A stretch of DNA of 64,000 bases from Suillus spraguei. Taxonomy: Eukaryota > Basidiomycota > Agaricomycetes > Boletales > Suillaceae. This document shows, in pieces, positions 9,457 through 19,809 of the stretch; position 1 is the first letter of the stretch, and every line of letters starts with the position of its first letter. The position numbers and the translations under genes are program-made. A model generated the notes under the pieces. It did not search any database. It had not been told where the DNA came from and saw only the letters and a list, made by a program, of their open reading frames with translations. The stretch is taken from the NCBI GenBank assembly GCA_016800925.1, contig JABCPU010000188.1, positions 1 to 64,000 of the forward strand, read 5' to 3'.

Positions 9457-10413
9457 ACCTCCAGGCTAAAAATTACGACTATGACCATCAAAAAGCCAGG
9501 CGAGATCCGTGTCCGATGGAAGAAAAAATCGAACGTCATCGAAAGTCGCATTTACAAAGCTAATCATAGGCCAAGTCATACTCATCTAGATAGACGGGGC
9601 GAAACGTCTACCGAGAGTTATACCAGCCTTCGACAGTAGGAGCGCACACAGGACGTCCAGAAGTCGACTCCACAACCACCCGGGCCTATGATGATAGGTA
9701 ACAGATCACAACACATTGAGCAGAACGCAGGTTGGGCCGAGCGTCAGCTCGGGGGTGGTACGCGAGCAGGTGGAGCGCTCGGGAGGGCGGGATGCCTGCT
9801 CACAAAATTCGAACATGTCAATATAACTATCAAACAAAATAGGCATTGAAGAGTTCTGCTAATACGATCAAGGGGAAAAATACGGAGCATAGATTGACAA
9901 TTAGAAACAAATTAGGATAAAGGGGGTGGCGGGTGCGTCTCGAGAAGGTAGGTGCAAAGAACGAACTCGACGGAATAATGAATGCATCAATTTTACACTG
10001 AGGTCTCTCGGTGATTAGGCAAGCAGAGTCCCCCAGCTTCATGCTCGGGGGACTCGAACAAGTTTTTTAGATTGCGAATCGAGAGTGTAAAGTACAAAAC
10101 ACAGCAGCATAAAGTGAAGAAACTCGGAGCTTGATAAGATGCGCTTGAATGAGCAACGAAACTAGTTCTAGGCCGAAAAGAAAAGACAAAAGGGGCACGT
10201 CAGTTAGACACTTTATATTCTGATGAAAGAGGGGCCTCTAAAAATGACGCTGAGTCATAAGGCTTGGATTATCAACCAGCGTCGCGGTTAAACAAGTTTA
10301 ACCCCGCAATCGGATTCCCGGTGTCGGAACACTCCGGCGGGCTGCATGGGCACCTGCTCTTGCTAATATATCAGTACTTGCTCTTTCTCTCATAGATACT
10401 CAGCTCGAACGCA
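9457..10413. other. intergenic, no feature recognised
   Basis: No convincing coding potential, repeat or RNA gene is seen. A GC-rich patch (about 9730-9800) contains short GCGAGCAGG/GCCTGCTC complements. The end of the interval is the promoter side of the dehydrogenase gene at 10414. Confidence 0.4.
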
Positions 10414-11928
10414 ATGGCAAGCAACCTCCTTCAAACTGAAGCCCTGCATGCAGGCACGATTCCTTTTTCTCGACCCCCAACTCCTGGGGTACACCCTCTT
10501 CAAATCGGCTTCTGTGGTCTTGGCGCCATGGGCTATTTCATGGCCCGAAATCTAGCTAACTCCCGCAGATCTTTATCGTCCCCTCTTCTCGTGTATAACA
10601 GGACTGTGGCAAAGTCTGAGAAGCTCCTCGCAGAACTTGGCGCATCCGCCGTCAAAGTCGCCGATACTCTCGGCCAGCTGGCTACAGAGTGCGATGTTAT
10701 CTTCACTTGTCTCGTGAATGATGCTGTGGTAACGAATGTCTATAACGAGTTTGCAAAGGCTCTCGTCGTACGCTGCAATCTACCTTGCTGCCGGATAAGA
10801 TAATCATGCTGTCGTCATCAGCAATCACCTCCGACCAAGGTCAAAATCTTTGTTGAAATGGGCACAGTAAGCCTGATATCCGCTTCTAAGCTTTATGCTT
10901 ACAGACAACGTCAGAATTATCCTGCGTTAGCTGGTGTGTGAAAAGTTTCTTATTACTAACGCAACTGTGAGCAAGTCTGCTATAGGCGATCTTGACAGAC
11001 TACTGTCGAGCTTTCCGCACACCCGCTTTATCACTTCACCTATCTTTGGAGCTCCCCCGGCGGCAGATAAGGCTACACTTGTTATTGCTATGAGTGGAGA
11101 CCATCGATCCAAGAAGGAAGTCGCCTTTCTCCTTGTTCCCGCAGTGGGCCGCAAGGTGATCGACCTGGGAGAGAACGTAGAAAAAGGTAAGAATATGTAA
11201 GAGTGTGGCGAAAAAACCTACGAGTCTGAGATTTCAGCTTCGACATTAAAGTTGATCGGTAATGGTAATCTTAACGCTGCTCTGGAGCTCCTCGCCGAAA
11301 CCCTGACGCTCGGAGAAAAGTCTGGCATCGGGCAGCAGGTTGTATACGATCTGATTACAGGTGAACCTTAGACCGCCTGCTGTTGTACTATGACTGGAAT
11401 CTAATCAGTCACATTTAGAAATAATGCCAGCGCCAGGGTACACATACTTCGAATCACAGTACTTCGAATCACTGATGTCCACATGGATGACGATAGGTTG
11501 CTAGCATATGGCAACAAGATGATCAACGACTCTTTTGATGGCTCCGTAGGCTTTGCTATGGATGGCGGAATCAAAGACTGTTCGTTAGTGTTTCGAGGTG
11601 TTTACAACGGATCAAATGCTTTCTGACAGTTTTCCATCCAGACACGTCCTTCGCCTGTCTGCGGAGCTGAATTGCCCGATGCCTGCAGGTATTTCGATGA
11701 CTCGGCCTTCGGTTGTTATGAGATGCTCATTCATTTGTAGTTAGTAACGCACATCAGAGCATGATTACTACACGAGCGATACACCAGGCACAAGTTGTCT
11801 CGGGGACACAGCAATGGGATATCTTAGACGAGAGCGCTTTGATTGCGAGCAGCCGAGTTGCGGCTGGATTGAATCCATTTAACAGCAAGGTTTGTGCTCG
11901 AGATCTCAGCCTCTTGATGATAGCCTGA
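10414..11928 (+). CDS. NAD(P)-dependent beta-hydroxyacid dehydrogenase (3-hydroxyisobutyrate dehydrogenase/6-PGDH-like), multi-exon
   Basis: Exon 1 starts at ATG 10414 and encodes a Rossmann fold with the dinucleotide motif GFCGLGAMGYFMARNLA, then VYNRTVAKSEKLL and CDVIFTCLVND, matching the HIBADH/glyoxylate-reductase family. A 57-nt intron (10765-10821) joins phase 0 to PTKVKIFVEMGT. Later exons carry LLSSFPHTRFITSPIFGAPPAADKATLVIAMSGD, TLKLIGNGNLNAALELLAE, GEKSGIG, INDSFDGSVGFAMDGGIKD (C-terminal catalytic domain) and a final exon ending RVAAGLNPFNSK before the stop at 11928. Such enzymes oxidise beta-hydroxyacids with NAD(P). Several splice sites around 10867-10970 and 11440-11520 are ambiguous, and a 14-bp direct duplication occurs near 11447-11475, so a decaying copy cannot be excluded. 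Confidence 0.65.
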
Positions 11929-13705
11929 AGTCAAATCAAGGGAACAGGAGTTGTACGAGAAATCTGAGAAACAAGTGTGTCATAGCGCTGGGCGCCAACT
12001 TTCCGTAGGATTTGAAGTCCTAGATTTCTTTCTAAACCTTATAGACGGAGTTTCGGATAAGTCTGAAGTTTAGAAGAGAAATTATCTTTAAACTGTGACT
12101 CGTTTGAAGCACGAGACGAGCATTAGTAGCCATTCATCCCGCCGACATCAACAACATCTTGAATGGCGCAATTGTGGAAGTGGAATTCACAGTGCGTCAC
12201 CGGAGAACTGAAGACTACGACAGTTTCCAGGGGATGTCAGAAAAGATAACGGTGCTTTTTTTTCGATGGTCTGTCAATTGACGATCCCCGTATAAGATTC
12301 TCAGATATTCTTGAAAGAGATCGTACATTAGTGTGGTCACAGGACTCGAAGTGGTCATGTAAAAATTCTGTTACATGCACATACTAATTATATATAGCCT
12401 AACCGTTCAACGTTTGCAGTAAATTCTTCGCCTTTCACTCCCCAAGTTTGTCCTCGATTTCACATCCCAGCACCATCCAGGCCTTCCCACTCAACCGTGC
12501 ATGCATCATCCCCTCGATCGAATACCGAACTGCAATCCAATCCCCGTGCAGTAGCTACTGCATATACCCGTTGGTCCCACTCCTTTCACACCACACGTGG
12601 CAAACGGCCCACTCGAGGTACCAAATCCACCGAAATGTCCCAAATCTCATTCCACAACGCCTTAACGCGCCCCTCTGCCTTCCCCGAAGGCACGCTCTCC
12701 CTCCCTAAAAACATATCTTAATATTCAATAGCCTCCTTTGCTTCGTGTACCTGGTGGTACTCAGCATCGAGGGGAAGGTCTCAATTCAATCATTCTTTGA
12801 GTGACAGCTTGTCCGTGATCGCACTTGAGCGAGGTGTATTCACGGTGTGGGGGTAGTAAGATATGCCTAGTGCGCTGCTTTATGAAATAGTCAATACGAT
12901 ACTTACTGTCCAGTCGCCCCAGAACGCGCGTCTCTCGCTTCCAACACACGAACTCTAACAACATGCCCATCAACGTTTGCACTATCCAATTGGAGATGAT
13001 GGGAGTGGGTTGGAGGTTTGGGAGTAAGAAGGTATGGCAACTGCGTAGAAAGGGTTAACGGCGCAAGTTGTTTTCGGTGGAACAAGGAGAAGGATTTTTG
13101 AGACGTTTTCGGTTAGTACCGCGAGAATCCTGGTGATCGATGATGGAGCAAGATCAGTGAGTTGGACTGCTAAATTCATCCAGGAGTCGGAAGTATTCAA
13201 GGAGATTGCCATACTGGAGCGCAGTGCAAAGCAAAGTCTGGTCGTCAGAGTCTTGTCAAAATCGCTGCTTGTCGACACTTGGACTATTTTCCAGAGGATG
13301 CGATATGCAAAGCACCGTCAAGCATATTTATGATATGGTTCGCATTGAGATTAGCATGCATATGATGGGGTGAGCGTTAATCGATAATCTGCTGAGTTCT
13401 TGCAATCGAGATCGTTCTTCTTCCGCAGGAGGGTTCACGTGGATATCGTACCATGGTGACGTAATTGCATCTGTGCGGTTTCAACCAAGTGCCAGCAGAT
13501 AACACCCACCAATGAAATGTTCCTTCCACAGAACTCAGTCTCGTACTGAAAAGTTTATTGCACGATTGCATTGGTTTTCCGAGTGAGCCGATCGGCGGTA
13601 CTCACAGTGCAACAAATATTGGCTCGAGGCTTGTATCAATAAGAACCGTTATATATAAACGATGAATGATATAGGATCATTCTAATCATCTTACTTCGCT
13701 TCACA
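11929..13705. other. intergenic, no gene recognised
   Basis: Several short ORFs occur (for example 12448-12721 plus, 12982-13278 minus), but none shows a recognisable domain, supporting splice sites or consistent codon use. The last 60 bp before 13706 have a TATATAAACG sequence (about 13651) that could be the TATA box of the NLR pseudogene. Confidence 0.4.
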
Positions 13706-16700
13706 ATGGGCAGAGGCAAAGGCAATTCATCAAGGAATCCAACTCCAGAAATCGAAACAACACCTCGTGAAAGCTCGGTACGTGGCTTATCAGGATCACT
13801 TAATTCACTCTACTCCAAACGCTGGCATTGACCCATTCTTTGTCTAGCACCGACCCCGTGGCAGAGTCCGTCAATCCTATAGAAGGTTAAGGACAGTGCA
13901 AACAAGTTGAGATCGGTGAGCCTACAAGCATGCGTAATAAGTGTCCTGGAGTATGCGACTAAGATTGCATCAAGCGCTCGAAGGATTCCCCCAGTCGCAG
14001 CCCCGCTCTCTCGAATGACCATCAAAATGAACGTGCTTCATCGACCCCGAATATCGAGGTGGGTTCTCATACTTGTCATCTAGTCTCTGCACTCTCTAAA
14101 TTCTTCAGGCTGGCCCGTCTGGTGTGGTAGCGGCTCATACCCTATCAGAAATTCGGGATGCGCAACAAGCTACAAAACGCATGCATCAACTTTCTGGTCA
14201 TGCGACAACTGCGGTGTCCATTGGCCAAAACGCACCAGCGGATCTCGATGCCGTTGATAGCTTCCAGACACATATCTCAAACCCCTCAGGGTATTCGACG
14301 ATGTTATCGGGAAGATCGCGGATGTATGGACTCTCCTCTCGATCGGAACATAACTAATTTAGTTCCACAGCTACATCCATATGCAAAGATGGCATTGGGC
14401 ATGTTGTCTTGCGCAGCCAAGGTATGTTTTCATTTTCTCTATCCTGATTTCCCATTATTACTCAGAAATCATTTGTGCAGATTATCCTAGCTCAAGCGGA
14501 TCGCGACGAGGTGGTACTCCAACTTCTCGAGAAGATATTTAAGGTTTACGACTTCATAACACAAGACGATATGCTTGATAAAATCTCGTCGATGCACGCT
14601 ATCCTTGCAAAGATTTCTCAGCAGACACACGAGTGCGCCCATTTTGTCAAAAGTTATTCGGAGACCAAGAACTTTTGTGAGTCTTAACAAGCTATTGCGC
14701 TCTGTACCGTCTCAAGCTTCTACCATCATCATGACAGGGATCAGACTTGGAAATAACATCGTCTCGGAAACGAACGATACGATATAAAAGTACAATGACG
14801 TGTTCGATACACTCATGCAAACCTTCCGAGACCAGGTCACTCGCGACGTAGCCATACACGTCCACGACATAGCAATACACGTTCACCGTATCGGTAAGGA
14901 TTCAGACATCTTTGTGAAGCACTGGGGCAACACTCCACGCGTGTTGTGGCTATCTGGCCCTGCAGGCAAGGGCAAATCGGCCATCGCTCATACCATTGCT
15001 AAGTGGTTCGGAGACGTGGGAGGGCTTGGTTCGTGTTATTCCTTTGACCGCCAGCGAGAAGCAGATCGTCGCCATGAAAAGATCTTTTCCACGATCGCGC
15101 GCGACCTGGCTGACCATGAACCGGAGATGAGGCGGGCATTAGCAGATGCAGTTCAGGCCGCGAGTTCGCTCAAGAGTCGGCGGATATCATCCAGCAGTGG
15201 CAGAAAATCCTTATCGAACTACTGAAGAAATCATCCAAGCCAACTGGAGAGCCCATCGTGATCGTGATCGATGCACTAGACGAGAGCGGTGGAGTAGAGA
15301 CGCGAAGAGACCTCCTCCGTATTCTAGCCGGCAAACATCCAAACCCCGCTGTTCCAAAATCACAGAGCTCTCAGGCAACCTCCGCTTCACCGTCACTTCT
15401 CGCCCGCTTGATGACATCAACGAACAGTTTCATGATGTTCAGCATATTCGACAGGTGTCGATGAATGATATTCCGCCAGCATTCGCAAAGCGCAACATCC
15501 GTGCTTATGTATACAAGGAGCTGGAAGGGTCAGGTTTTCAGGACAGGCAGTTTTCAGTCTTCGCTGAGACAGCTGATGGTCTTTTCGAGTGGGCGCATCT
15601 CGCTTGTGGATACATCAAGAAGTCCCATGCTGGGCTATCTCGATAGGACTGCTACAATGCTGTGGTATCACGCGATCCTGCTGAAAGAAGCACATTGTTG
15701 GATAGCATGTATGAGCTCATTTTAACTGATCTCATACCCAGCGGTACTTCTCCGCAATCGCAGAAACTGCGTTCGACTGCACTGGCGAGATTTCGCTCAG
15801 TGATGGGACAAATACTAGGCACGGATGACCCCTTCCTTTAGCTTCTCTGAACTCCATGAGGTGCCATTTTCCAACGCGAGAGCACTCCCATTCGTACCTA
15901 CCAACTCTTCGCTGTCGAAAAAGTTTTCTGTATGGTTTCCGAATACTCTTCGTGTGGCATTGGGACGTGCTATGAACTGGCCGGCTGTTCAGATAGTGCT
16001 CATGGGGCACACTGGTGCAGTTTGGTCGGTCTCGTTCTCGCCGGATGGCACTCGCATCGTCACTGGTTCTTCGGATAGCACTGTTCGGCTGTGGGATGCA
16101 GGGACGGGGGAGCCAGTCGGTGAGCCCTTGCGGGGGCACACCGATTTAGTTTTGTCGGTCTCGTTCTCGCCGGACGGCACTCGCATCGTCACTAGTTCAC
16201 AGGATAGGACTGTTCGGCTGTGGGATGCAGGGACGAGGCAGCCATCGCAACAGCATCAGTGGGTTGGATTGTGCTGCGGAGTGCTCCCGTAGCACTCTGT
16301 AGTGAATTACGTTTCCCTGATGAGTGTTACAGTCCGCTGACTCAGATCCTCCGGTATTCTCAGATGATCATTGTATGATCGAGGCCACTACTACCATGAC
16401 ATTGAACACTTGGAATAACTACTTCATTCGCTTCTCGTCCAACTCTACCCATGCACTGTGCGATACCTCTGGGCTGAAGGACGGAGCATCCCATGACGAC
16501 CGCAGTTCGACCCCCTTTTTCCTGAATAGGGCCAATGGATGGGTGGCAGGGCCCAAACGTCAGCTGTTATTCTGGGTACCACACGCTTCTCGACACCTAT
16601 TTTATAGCCCTGGAACTACATTAGTGATACCCAGAGGAGGTCCTGAGCTTGATTTGAGCCGCATGGCACATGAAGAACACTGGCAAAACGCCGAGAGAGG
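13706..16700 (+). pseudogene. NACHT-WD40 NLR-like (HET-E type) gene, decayed copy 1
   Basis: The gene starts MGRGKGNSSRNPTPEIETT (13706), a typical N-terminus of this family, followed by an exon with NAPADLDAVDSFQ, the helical adaptor HPYAKMALGMLSCAAK / ILAQADRDEVVLQLLEKI, and a NACHT P-loop WLSGPAGKGKSAIAHT (about 14955). Walker B IVIVIDALDE is at about 15256, then RFTVTSRPLDDINEQ (sensor). It continues as FEWAHLACGYIKK, a linker, YLPT.. NWPAVQ, and only two WD40 repeats ([21 protein letters not shown], about 16000-16240). The C-terminal tail (16364-16700) includes FFLNRANGWVAG and PGTTLVIPRGG. Reading frames change near 15155, 15340-15360, 15645 and 15835, the spacer after HVHRIG is deleted, and the WD40 array is collapsed. 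Intact relatives act as nucleotide-dependent signalling receptors in fungal self/non-self recognition. Confidence 0.8.
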
Positions 16701-17141
16701 TGAGTCTCTTCAAAACGCTGTCCGTTCCTTGCGCTTACTAAAATCAACAATTGTAGACCTTAGTATCGACGATAACGGCAAAAATGGATCCATTATGAAC
16801 AGAAACAATTTATATGTGACCGAGTGTACAGTGGAACATACTTTGTATTCTATCATTGAGTCTATACCAGTCCGAGGTCCATGGCTACAATACCAAGGAC
16901 TCACCAGGTCGCTGATGAGTGAATTTCATATTTTATTTCTCTGGTGCATACAAAATACAAGGGTGCCTCCATTACAGGTACATTTATTAAATCACCTATG
17001 GTCAACTAGGGGTTCGCTGTGCGAACTTAGTATGACCTTGCCTGCTCCAATTTGATTTTATATTTTGCGGGCTATGTAGCTTGTCTCAAGTCTTACATCA
17101 TGTTCATGCATCATGATCATTCACGATAACGCCTGCTATAT
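16701..17141 (+). repeat. NLR downstream segment, paralogous to 30010-30642
   Basis: The first part (to about 16897) is near-identical in the same orientation to 30030-30222. From about 16974 onward (GGTACATTTATTAAATCA...) it matches the reverse complement of 30642 downward. No coding function is evident. Confidence 0.6.
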
Positions 17142-17685
17142 TGTAAGGCTGGTGGTGAGTCCGGCAGGGTATTGGGGAAGAAACTAGAGTGATTTAGGGA
17201 AGTAAGATGAGCGAATACGGATAGGGACAGATTGTTGGTGGTAAGCGTGCACAGGACTAGGCTTTTGAGGCAGGTGACGGAACAGGACGTCTCAAGAATT
17301 TTCTAAGGTGCTTTTTGAGCGGGGATTTCTAAGGTAGAATTCGCTGTAGATACTAGAGTGTACATGAGCTAGATATACGGAAAATGATAAGGTTTCGTCG
17401 TGGATACGCCACAGAAAACAAAGAGGGCGTGAAGATCGAGTGGGCAGTTTTTTGACAGTGGCGAGGAAAATAGTGAGACAGTAACGAGCGAAAAGATAGT
17501 AATAGGGACGGAAAGCATGTGGGTTGAAGACAGCAGTGCAGTAACGAAAGAAAAGAAGAAGGTTTGTATCCGCGTGACTTCCGGATGCGATGTGTCACAC
17601 TGATCGCATCATTAGGTTACGTGGACGGTCTCGAACACGTGAAAGGTTTGATCGGTCCAGGCGTAAAGGACAAGCAATCCTTACA
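17142..17685. mobile_element. 544-bp TG...CA insertion (solo LTR or MITE) with ATAT duplication
   Basis: The insert begins TGTAAGG and ends CCTTACA (7-bp terminal inverted repeat, TG...CA ends). It is flanked by ATAT on both sides (17138-17141 and 17686-17689). The paralogous segment near 30490 has only CTATATCGTTATGTTCC with no insert, which serves as an empty site and fixes both ends. It has no credible ORF. TG...CA ends suggest a solo LTR, although LTR target duplications are usually 5 bp; a MITE is the alternative. Confidence 0.6.
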
Positions 17686-17965
17686 ATATCATTGCGGTTC
17701 CAAGGGTTAGTTGTGGTGATGGGTCATTAGTATGTCTAAAATATTGCAAAACCTCTCCTACTCTTCGCATTGAATGTCATCCGCCGTTCGCTTGCTCTTA
17801 CCCGGTACAAGTCTTTCCCTCCAGCTATTTTTCACGCTCACAGCTCACAAAACCCTTACGCACATCATTTTCATGGTGCTCTTATTCTCACCGCATTCCT
17901 TACACCAGCATGTACTCCATGAGTCACGCAGTCAGTTCTTCCATAAGTCATTTGCTCGGACAACC
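17686..17965 (+). repeat. continuation of NLR downstream paralogous segment
   Basis: After the insertion the sequence resumes matching the reverse complement of about 30490 down to 30236 (GTTCCAAGGGTTAGTTGTG..., CTCACCGCATTCCTTACACCA...). The matched order shows that one of the two loci has undergone an inversion of this block. Confidence 0.6.
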
Positions 17966-18103
17966 ATAAATTCGGAGTCTTCGTTGCTCGAGCACCAGTA
18001 AAATTTGGGCAGAAGCAGTATTCCCGCCACAAACTATTTGCATGCGGTGCCATTAACCACATTGCACCAACGAGAAAGCAGAAACATAGCTTACCGTAGC
18101 TCA

Positions 18104-18363
18104 TTAGAAACACATATATACGGTGGTTTCTATCTACCACGCCGGTGAGTCAACAGATCCTGGATGAAACTACTCATACTCACCTTTTTGCCACCATCCC
18201 ATGATATGGACGACCCTTCCATGCATTCAGAGCCATCGCAGCACTGATCTTTGTCAGTCTTGCAAAAGCTGTTAGCCTCAATGCATTGTCTGTCAGCACT
18301 GACAGCCATAGACACTGTCAAAGCAACAATAACAGCGAGGACGACTTGGAAGGAGGGACGCAT
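18104..18363 (-). CDS. small secreted six-cysteine protein (knottin-like spacing)
   Basis: Two exons: 18363-18184 and 18133-18104, split by a 50-nt intron with a GTGAGT donor. The product is 69 residues. Residues 1-23 form a clear signal peptide (MRPSFQVVLAVIVALTVSMA). The mature part has six cysteines in the pattern C-x6-C-x6-C-C-x4-C-x20-C, the sixth being supplied only by exon 2, which supports the splice model. The spacing resembles inhibitor-cystine-knot small secreted proteins of mushroom-forming fungi, apart from a long last loop. It is likely exported; role unknown (effector-like or structural). Without splicing the frame would run on to a different tail lacking the sixth cysteine. 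Confidence 0.7.
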
Positions 18364-18559
18364 TTTTTGTGTGTTCTTAGAAATACATCGGTAGGAAGGA
18401 GTGCTTTTATACCATTCTGGGCAGAACTTATAACAGACAGACGACATTTGCCCTGCCAGCAGATGGCTGAGGAAAATTTGTGAAGCCTTGGCATTGCGTA
18501 ACAGACTACTTACTCATGCGTTGTTCTATCAGGTGCGCTGCACCAATGGGACGCAGAAA

Positions 18560-18640
18560 CGCTACTCACTGTAGCTCATCTGATCTCTCACATATATATA
18601 CGTAGGATGGCAACCACGCTGGTGGTGGGTCTTCATAAAA
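18560..18640 (-). pseudogene. remnant of a second copy of the small secreted protein gene (3' end)
   Basis: The segment with CTCACTGTAGCTCATC, a CATATATATACG tract and CCACGCTGGTGG resembles 18090-18150, the 3' end and exon 2 region of the neighbouring gene, in the same orientation. The cysteine-rich exon is not found beside it, so only a short duplicated tail is left. Confidence 0.35.
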
Positions 18641-18646
18641 CCACTT

Positions 18647-18790
18647 AGTGCTGCCGTGGTCCGGTCCCGAACCATGGTTCGTCCTTGGTTTGGTCCTTGG
18701 TTGATGGACCGAACCGGATTAAGGTTCACGGTCCGCCATCTCTCGAGCGGACTTTCCCGAACCGTTCCGAACCCCGAACCGAATCTTGCT
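18647..18790 (+). repeat. GGTCCGGTTC-type short repeat element, left copy
   Basis: It begins AGTGCTGCCGTGGTCCGGT and consists of interleaved GGTCCGGT / GAACCG words. The same 10-bp terminus AGTGCTGCCG, in opposite orientation, ends the copy at 28510-28772. Non-coding, MITE-like; its far end is not clear. Confidence 0.5.
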
Positions 18791-18953
18791 TGCAATATCG
18801 GCGACACTTCGACTTCTGCTCTCACTTCTGGGTCCTCGACATTCACATTGGCTTCGAATCCTGTCTGGAGGCTCGCGTGTCACTTCAGACTGACCTTCAG
18901 GATTTGCACTCTGCCTTTAGCCTTTTTGAAGGCAACTACTAACTATTGACATT

Positions 18954-19061
18954 TCTAACATATATAAGCACGAGATACCGTCGGCTCGGTGTCAATTGTG
19001 TCCACCCTGTCATGCTGTGCAGCGGCTCTGACCTCATTGCGCAGCGCTCTCACCCTATCGC
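18954..19061 (+). repeat. left 108-bp inverted terminal arm of Helitron-like element
   Basis: By eye it differs at three positions from the reverse complement of 27735-27842. It includes TCTAACATATATAAGC at the outer end and CACCCTATCGC at the inner end. Confidence 0.85.
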
Positions 19062-19104
19062 GCTGCACAGCATGACAGGGTGGACACAATTGACACCGAG
19101 CCGA
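18981..19104. repeat. perfect palindrome, 43-bp arms, 38-nt loop
   Basis: Arms at 18981-19023 (TCGGCTCGGTGTC...GTGCAGC) and 19062-19104 (GCTGCAC...CCGAGCCGA) are exact reverse complements. It lies at the helicase-side end of the element, where Helitrons carry their 3' termination hairpin, though it is much larger than the usual 16-20 bp. Confidence 0.85.
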
Positions 19105-19345
19105 TATGTAAAAAACCAATCCGTGAAATGTACAGCTGGTCGCCATAGTGGTGGAAATTGCAATAGGGTGAGAGCGCTGCGCAATGAGGTGAGAGCCGCT
19201 GCACAGCATGACAGGGTGGACACAATTGACACTGAGCTGACATGTAAAAAACCAATCTGTGAAATGTACAGCTGGTCGCCATAGTGGTGGAAATTGCGAT
19301 AGGGTGAGAGCGCTGCGCAATGAGGTGAGAGCCGCTACACAGCAT
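19062..19345 (+). repeat. 136-bp tandem units made of element-end sequence
   Basis: Two units begin GCTGCACAGCATGACAGGG at 19062 and 19198, and a third partial unit begins at 19334. Each repeats the outer part of the right-hand terminus in plus orientation, including the start region of the accessory ORF (ACAGCTGGTCGCCAT). Confidence 0.8.
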
Positions 19346-19357
19346 TTGCTCACTACT

Positions 19358-19809
19358 ATGGCAACCTCCGCATCATTTCACGGCCTTCAAAATGGAAACA
19401 GATATCAGATCGATAAAAAGAGTCACTGGCGTTACGATGGATTCATCGCAACTCCAGAAAGGGACATTCGAGTAAATGCGTTCACATTTGGTGCCAATAC
19501 TGCCTCTGCAGAAGATGGTATCTATCTATTGGATGCACGGACCACTATTGGTCCTATTGTTGATGATGAAGGAAAATCTGCGCATTCCCTTCATCTCTTT
19601 GCTAATGATGTATGTCACTTCTTCGCCTCCTTTTTGCCTTCGTTTATTTATTCATATAGGACTTACAACCTCTTCCTGATGGCGCTCGTGCCATTCCAAC
19701 AGTCATCATAGCAGGTAAGGTTTCGCGCAGTTCCTTTTCACTTAAGCAGGAGAATGGTTTTGATATGGATGTGTCGCAATATGTTTCTGGCTATGCTCTG
19801 TCAGTGTAA
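19358..19809 (+). CDS. Helitron accessory ORF, left copy, 3'-truncated (OB-fold-like?)
   Basis: ATG 19358 opens MATSASFHGLQNGNRYQ. Exon 1 ends at 19609 (...LHLFAND), a 50-nt GTATGT...TATAG intron follows (19610-19659), and exon 2 (DLQPLPDGARAIPTVIIAGKV..., ENGFDMDVSQYV) stops at 19809. Exons and intron position match the right-hand copy read on the minus strand, so this is a true duplicated gene. It lacks the second half seen there (YPQGHPWLLKTPLP, VIIQGTV..I...RCVLAIKDIAFGP). It abuts the helicase 3' end tail-to-tail. The VIIAGKV / VIIQGTV beta-strand patterns are consistent with OB-fold ssDNA-binding proteins, which plant Helitrons are known to carry as RPA-like genes. The OB-fold call is inference. 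Confidence 0.55.

Noticed and set aside
12448..12721. Pro/Ser/His-rich plus-strand ORFs
   Set aside because: Overlap in two frames, low complexity, no splice sites or domain.
12982..13278. Minus ORF of 98 codons with LTENVSKILLLVPP
   Set aside because: Plausible text but no supporting exon, domain or start context.
19055..19353. Four overlapping minus ORFs rich in Cys/His/Ser with repeated CHAVQR text
   Set aside because: Non-coding tandem terminal repeats read as protein.
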